Positions 3,988 to 6,048 of a DNA stretch of 6,048 nt are shown here, piece after piece; the stretch's first letter is position 1; each line of letters opens with the position of its first letter. This DNA comes from CAVSBT01 sp964609465 (lineage in GTDB: Bacteria; Chloroflexota; Dehalococcoidia; DSTF01; JALHUB01). The position numbers and the translations under genes are program-made. The notes under the pieces were generated by a model, which saw nothing but the letters and a program-made list of their open reading frames with translations, was not told where the DNA came from and made no database searches. The stretch covers positions 1 through 6,048 of the forward strand of contig CAZSSQ010000151.1 of the NCBI GenBank assembly GCA_964609465.1. Direction: 5' to 3'.

Positions 3988-6048
3988 TCAGGATGGAGCG
4001 GGCGGTGCCTTCTCCAGTCGGCAGGCGATGCCCTTGAACACAGGCATGCCAGTTAGGGGCTCGCGCTGCAGGTCGTCCGTCAGGCGGTTGACGTTCACTC
4101 CTAACTCTGGGCCCGCATCCGCGCCCGCTCCCTGGAAGCGGCGACCCCACGCATGCGGGATCGAGACCACACCCGGCATGACATCATCGCCGACCCGCGC
4201 CTTGATGCGGATGGACCCGGTCGGCGTGGAGATCACCACGTCATCGCCGTCCACAATGCCTGCCCGCTCCGCGTCGGATGAACTAAGCCTCGCGGAGGGC
4301 TCGGCACGCACCCTCGCCAGGAGGGGCGCGTGCCAGAAGCGAGTGTTCGCCTTGAAACGCTCTCGTCCTCCCGTGATGAGCAGCAGCGGGTGCTCATCAC
4401 TCCTGGGATCCTTGTCGCCATCGATCCCGCCCAGGGCTGCCGCAAACTCGGCGGGAACCAGTGCGATGCGCCGTCCCTTGGGGTGGCGGCCTGGCTCAGC
4501 CTTCTCCGATAGGAGAAGCCCGTGAGGACTGTTCAGCACGGAGCTAAGTCGGGTGCGGGCCAGGAAGAGAAACAGGAGACCGGCATAGAGCCGAGGGCTG
4601 AACCGCCAGCGACCACCACGGCGGAGGAGGCGGTCCAGCAGGTTCAGGGCTTTGGCCATCAGGCCCAGACCGGGGGTGTTCAGTAGTCGCACGCCAGCTT
4701 GCCGGGAAAGGTCCATGAAGATTTGCCACTCCGGCCTCGCTTCGCCTGGCGGCGCCACCAGTGCCGGCGCCCACTGAACGAACCGACGCGGCTGGTGCTC
4801 CGGAAAGGTCACATAGCAGTCTTCCTTCTCAAAGTGGGCGGCCGCGGGCAACACATAATGCGCCAGTTGAGCCGTCTCATTGACGAAGACATCCACGGAC
4901 ACCAAGAGCTCGAGTGACTCGAGTGCCTGTCGGACACGCGCCTCGTTTGGCAGAGCGAGAAGCGGGTTGCCGCAGTCCACCAGAAGCGAGCGGATCTGCC
5001 CTGGCCCGGGGGTGAGGATCTCGTCTGGGATGCAAGCTGCAGGCAGTGAACCAATAATCTCCGGATAGAGCCCATCGCGGGTTTGTCGCTTGCGGCCGCG
5101 GTTGGCGATGTCCGCCATGAGCCAGAGCGGGAGGGGACCCCTGCGGAACAGCAGGCCGCCGGGACGCTCAAGGTTGCCGGTCACCGCGTTGAGCGCCTCG
5201 ATGAGCCAGTAGGCAAGCGTGCCCTGCCTGGTCTGGAACACCCCTAGCTTTGCCACCGCACAGGCGCGAGTCGCCGTCGCGAAGGCTCTAGCGAGGCTCT
5301 CGATCTCGGTTGCGTCGATGCCGGTGAGTCCAGACACTCGTTCTGGGGCCCACGGCTCCACCAGACGGGCAAGGTGTTCGAACCCACGGCAGCGGCGGGC
5401 CACGTACTCCCGGTCGTAGAGTCCGTCCCGGATAATCACGTGGTGGAGCGCCAACGCGAGGTAGATGTCGCTGCCGGGCGTGATCGGCAGCCATCGGTCG
5501 GCCTTCCGCGCCGTCTCCGTTCGCCTGGGGTCTACGACTACCAAGGTTCCACCGCGCGCGCGCATCTCCGCTATGTGCGTCATCCTGCGCGGGTCTTCCT
5601 CTGAGATAGCAGGGTTGTGCCCGAACATGAGGACGAAGTCCGTGCGCTCGAAGTCGCCTGCCGTGGCGAAGAAGGCATGGCCGTACATCTTCTCCTGCAC
5701 AAGGTAGCGCCCGGTGAACTCGACGCTGAGCACGTTGAAAAAGCTGCGGGAGCCCAATGCGCTCATGAACCCCTGTGCAAAGAGGAAGTTGAAGAAGGAG
5801 GTAGGGTTGCCTGCGCCGTAGTACATGCCGATGGCCTGCGGCCCGTGACGCTGCCGAATCTGGCGCAACTTCGCCGCCACCTCTCGGTAGGCCTGGTCCC
5901 AGGAGATCTGCTGCCAGCCGGCCTCCGTCCGCTTCAGGGGATGAAGCAGCCGCTCGGGCCCTCGGCGGCTGGCGGGGCCGTGCTTCCCCTTCACACACAG
6001 GTAGCCTGCGGAAAGGGGATGAGCGCGGTCCCCGCGCACGGCGACGAT
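3988..6048 (-). CDS. Molybdopterin (bis-MGD) oxidoreductase large subunit, 5' partial
   Basis: This is a DMSO-reductase-superfamily catalytic subunit. The frame stays open to the right edge (first codons IVAVRGD), so the N-terminal CxxCxxxC part of the expected 4Fe-4S site is outside; its last segment HPLSAGYLCVKG is present. Numbering from the GTG at 6039, C15 is a likely fourth cluster ligand. Cofactor-binding motifs follow: FGHNPAISEEDP (139-150), VVDPRRTETARKADRWLPITPGSD (168-191), VTGNLERPGG (286-295), VDCGNPLLALPN (354-365) and VNETAQLAHYVLPAAAHFEKED (386-407). The C-terminal molybdopterin dinucleotide-binding domain spans about 550-676. By spacing to G120, E107 (SVEFTG) occupies the place of the Mo-ligating Cys/Sec/Asp of relatives. 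No electron-transfer or membrane partner is visible, and any Tat signal would be off the window. Substrate is unassigned: it resembles the broad formate-dehydrogenase/BisC-like group. Codons ending in A or T are more frequent than in its neighbours. Confidence 0.9.
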   Translation of the reverse strand: MVAVRGDRAHPLSAGYLCVKGKHGPASRRGPERLLHPLKRTEAGWQQISWDQAYREVAAKLRQIRQRHGPQAIGMYYGAGNPTSFFNFLFAQGFMSALGSRSFFNVLSVEFTGRYLVQEKMYGHAFFATAGDFERTDFVLMFGHNPAISEEDPRRMTHIAEMRARGGTLVVVDPRRTETARKADRWLPITPGSDIYLALALHHVIIRDGLYDREYVARRCRGFEHLARLVEPWAPERVSGLTGIDATEIESLARAFATATRACAVAKLGVFQTRQGTLAYWLIEALNAVTGNLERPGGLLFRRGPLPLWLMADIANRGRKRQTRDGLYPEIIGSLPAACIPDEILTPGPGQIRSLLVDCGNPLLALPNEARVRQALESLELLVSVDVFVNETAQLAHYVLPAAAHFEKEDCYVTFPEHQPRRFVQWAPALVAPPGEARPEWQIFMDLSRQAGVRLLNTPGLGLMAKALNLLDRLLRRGGRWRFSPRLYAGLLFLFLARTRLSSVLNSPHGLLLSEKAEPGRHPKGRRIALVPAEFAAALGGIDGDKDPRSDEHPLLLITGGRERFKANTRFWHAPLLARVRAEPSARLSSSDAERAGIVDGDDVVISTPTGSIRIKARVGDDVMPGVVSIPHAWGRRFQGAGADAGPELGVNVNRLTDDLQREPLTGMPVFKGIACRLEKAPPAPS

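Noticed and set aside
6037..6039. GTG at 6039 as the start of the oxidoreductase
   Set aside because: The frame continues upstream to the window edge, and the family needs an N-terminal Cys-rich segment before HPLSAGYLCVKG, so the gene is truncated by the window.

Overview
The window is high-GC bacterial DNA, with most codons ending in G or C. It carries five protein-coding genes and one intergenic block rich in palindromes, and looks like a piece of a draft or metagenome-derived genome because a run of ten N's sits in that block. No marker fixes the taxon. The compact layout, the double-hairpin intergenic repeats and the gene types would suit a Chloroflexota-like or similar GC-rich environmental bacterium, but this is a guess.

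Left part, plus strand. The window opens inside a multi-spanning membrane protein of the lysylphosphatidylglycerol synthase TM-region / UPF0104 (flippase-like) family (1-861). After 69 bp, which contain a plausible sigma-70-type promoter very close to the next start codon, comes a FieF/YiiP-like cation diffusion facilitator (931-1869). It is almost co-linear with E. coli FieF, but Asn replaces the last Asp of the transport site.

Middle, 1870-2146. This gene-free stretch holds a tandem double hairpin, a 10-N gap and an inverted pair of related hairpins. All share the core CTTCAG/CTGAAG, and the differences within the stems are compensatory, so the family looks REP/BIME-like and its structure appears to be conserved.

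Right part, minus strand. Read in the direction of transcription, a molybdopterin (bis-MGD) oxidoreductase large subunit enters from the right edge (3988-6048, N-terminus outside the window). It is followed after 145 bp by proA, gamma-glutamyl phosphate reductase of proline synthesis (2538-3842). A small acidic protein of unknown function with a 13-residue poly-Glu run follows (2147-2497), with a strong ribosome binding site. proA and the small gene are 40 bp apart and may be co-transcribed. The two sets of genes converge on the repeat block.

The genes do not form one evident pathway: lipid or glycan membrane protein, metal efflux, proline synthesis and a redox enzyme. No complete new system is visible. 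The best leads are the covarying hairpin family, the Asp-to-Asn change in the metal transporter, the predicted Glu molybdenum ligand and the poly-Glu protein.
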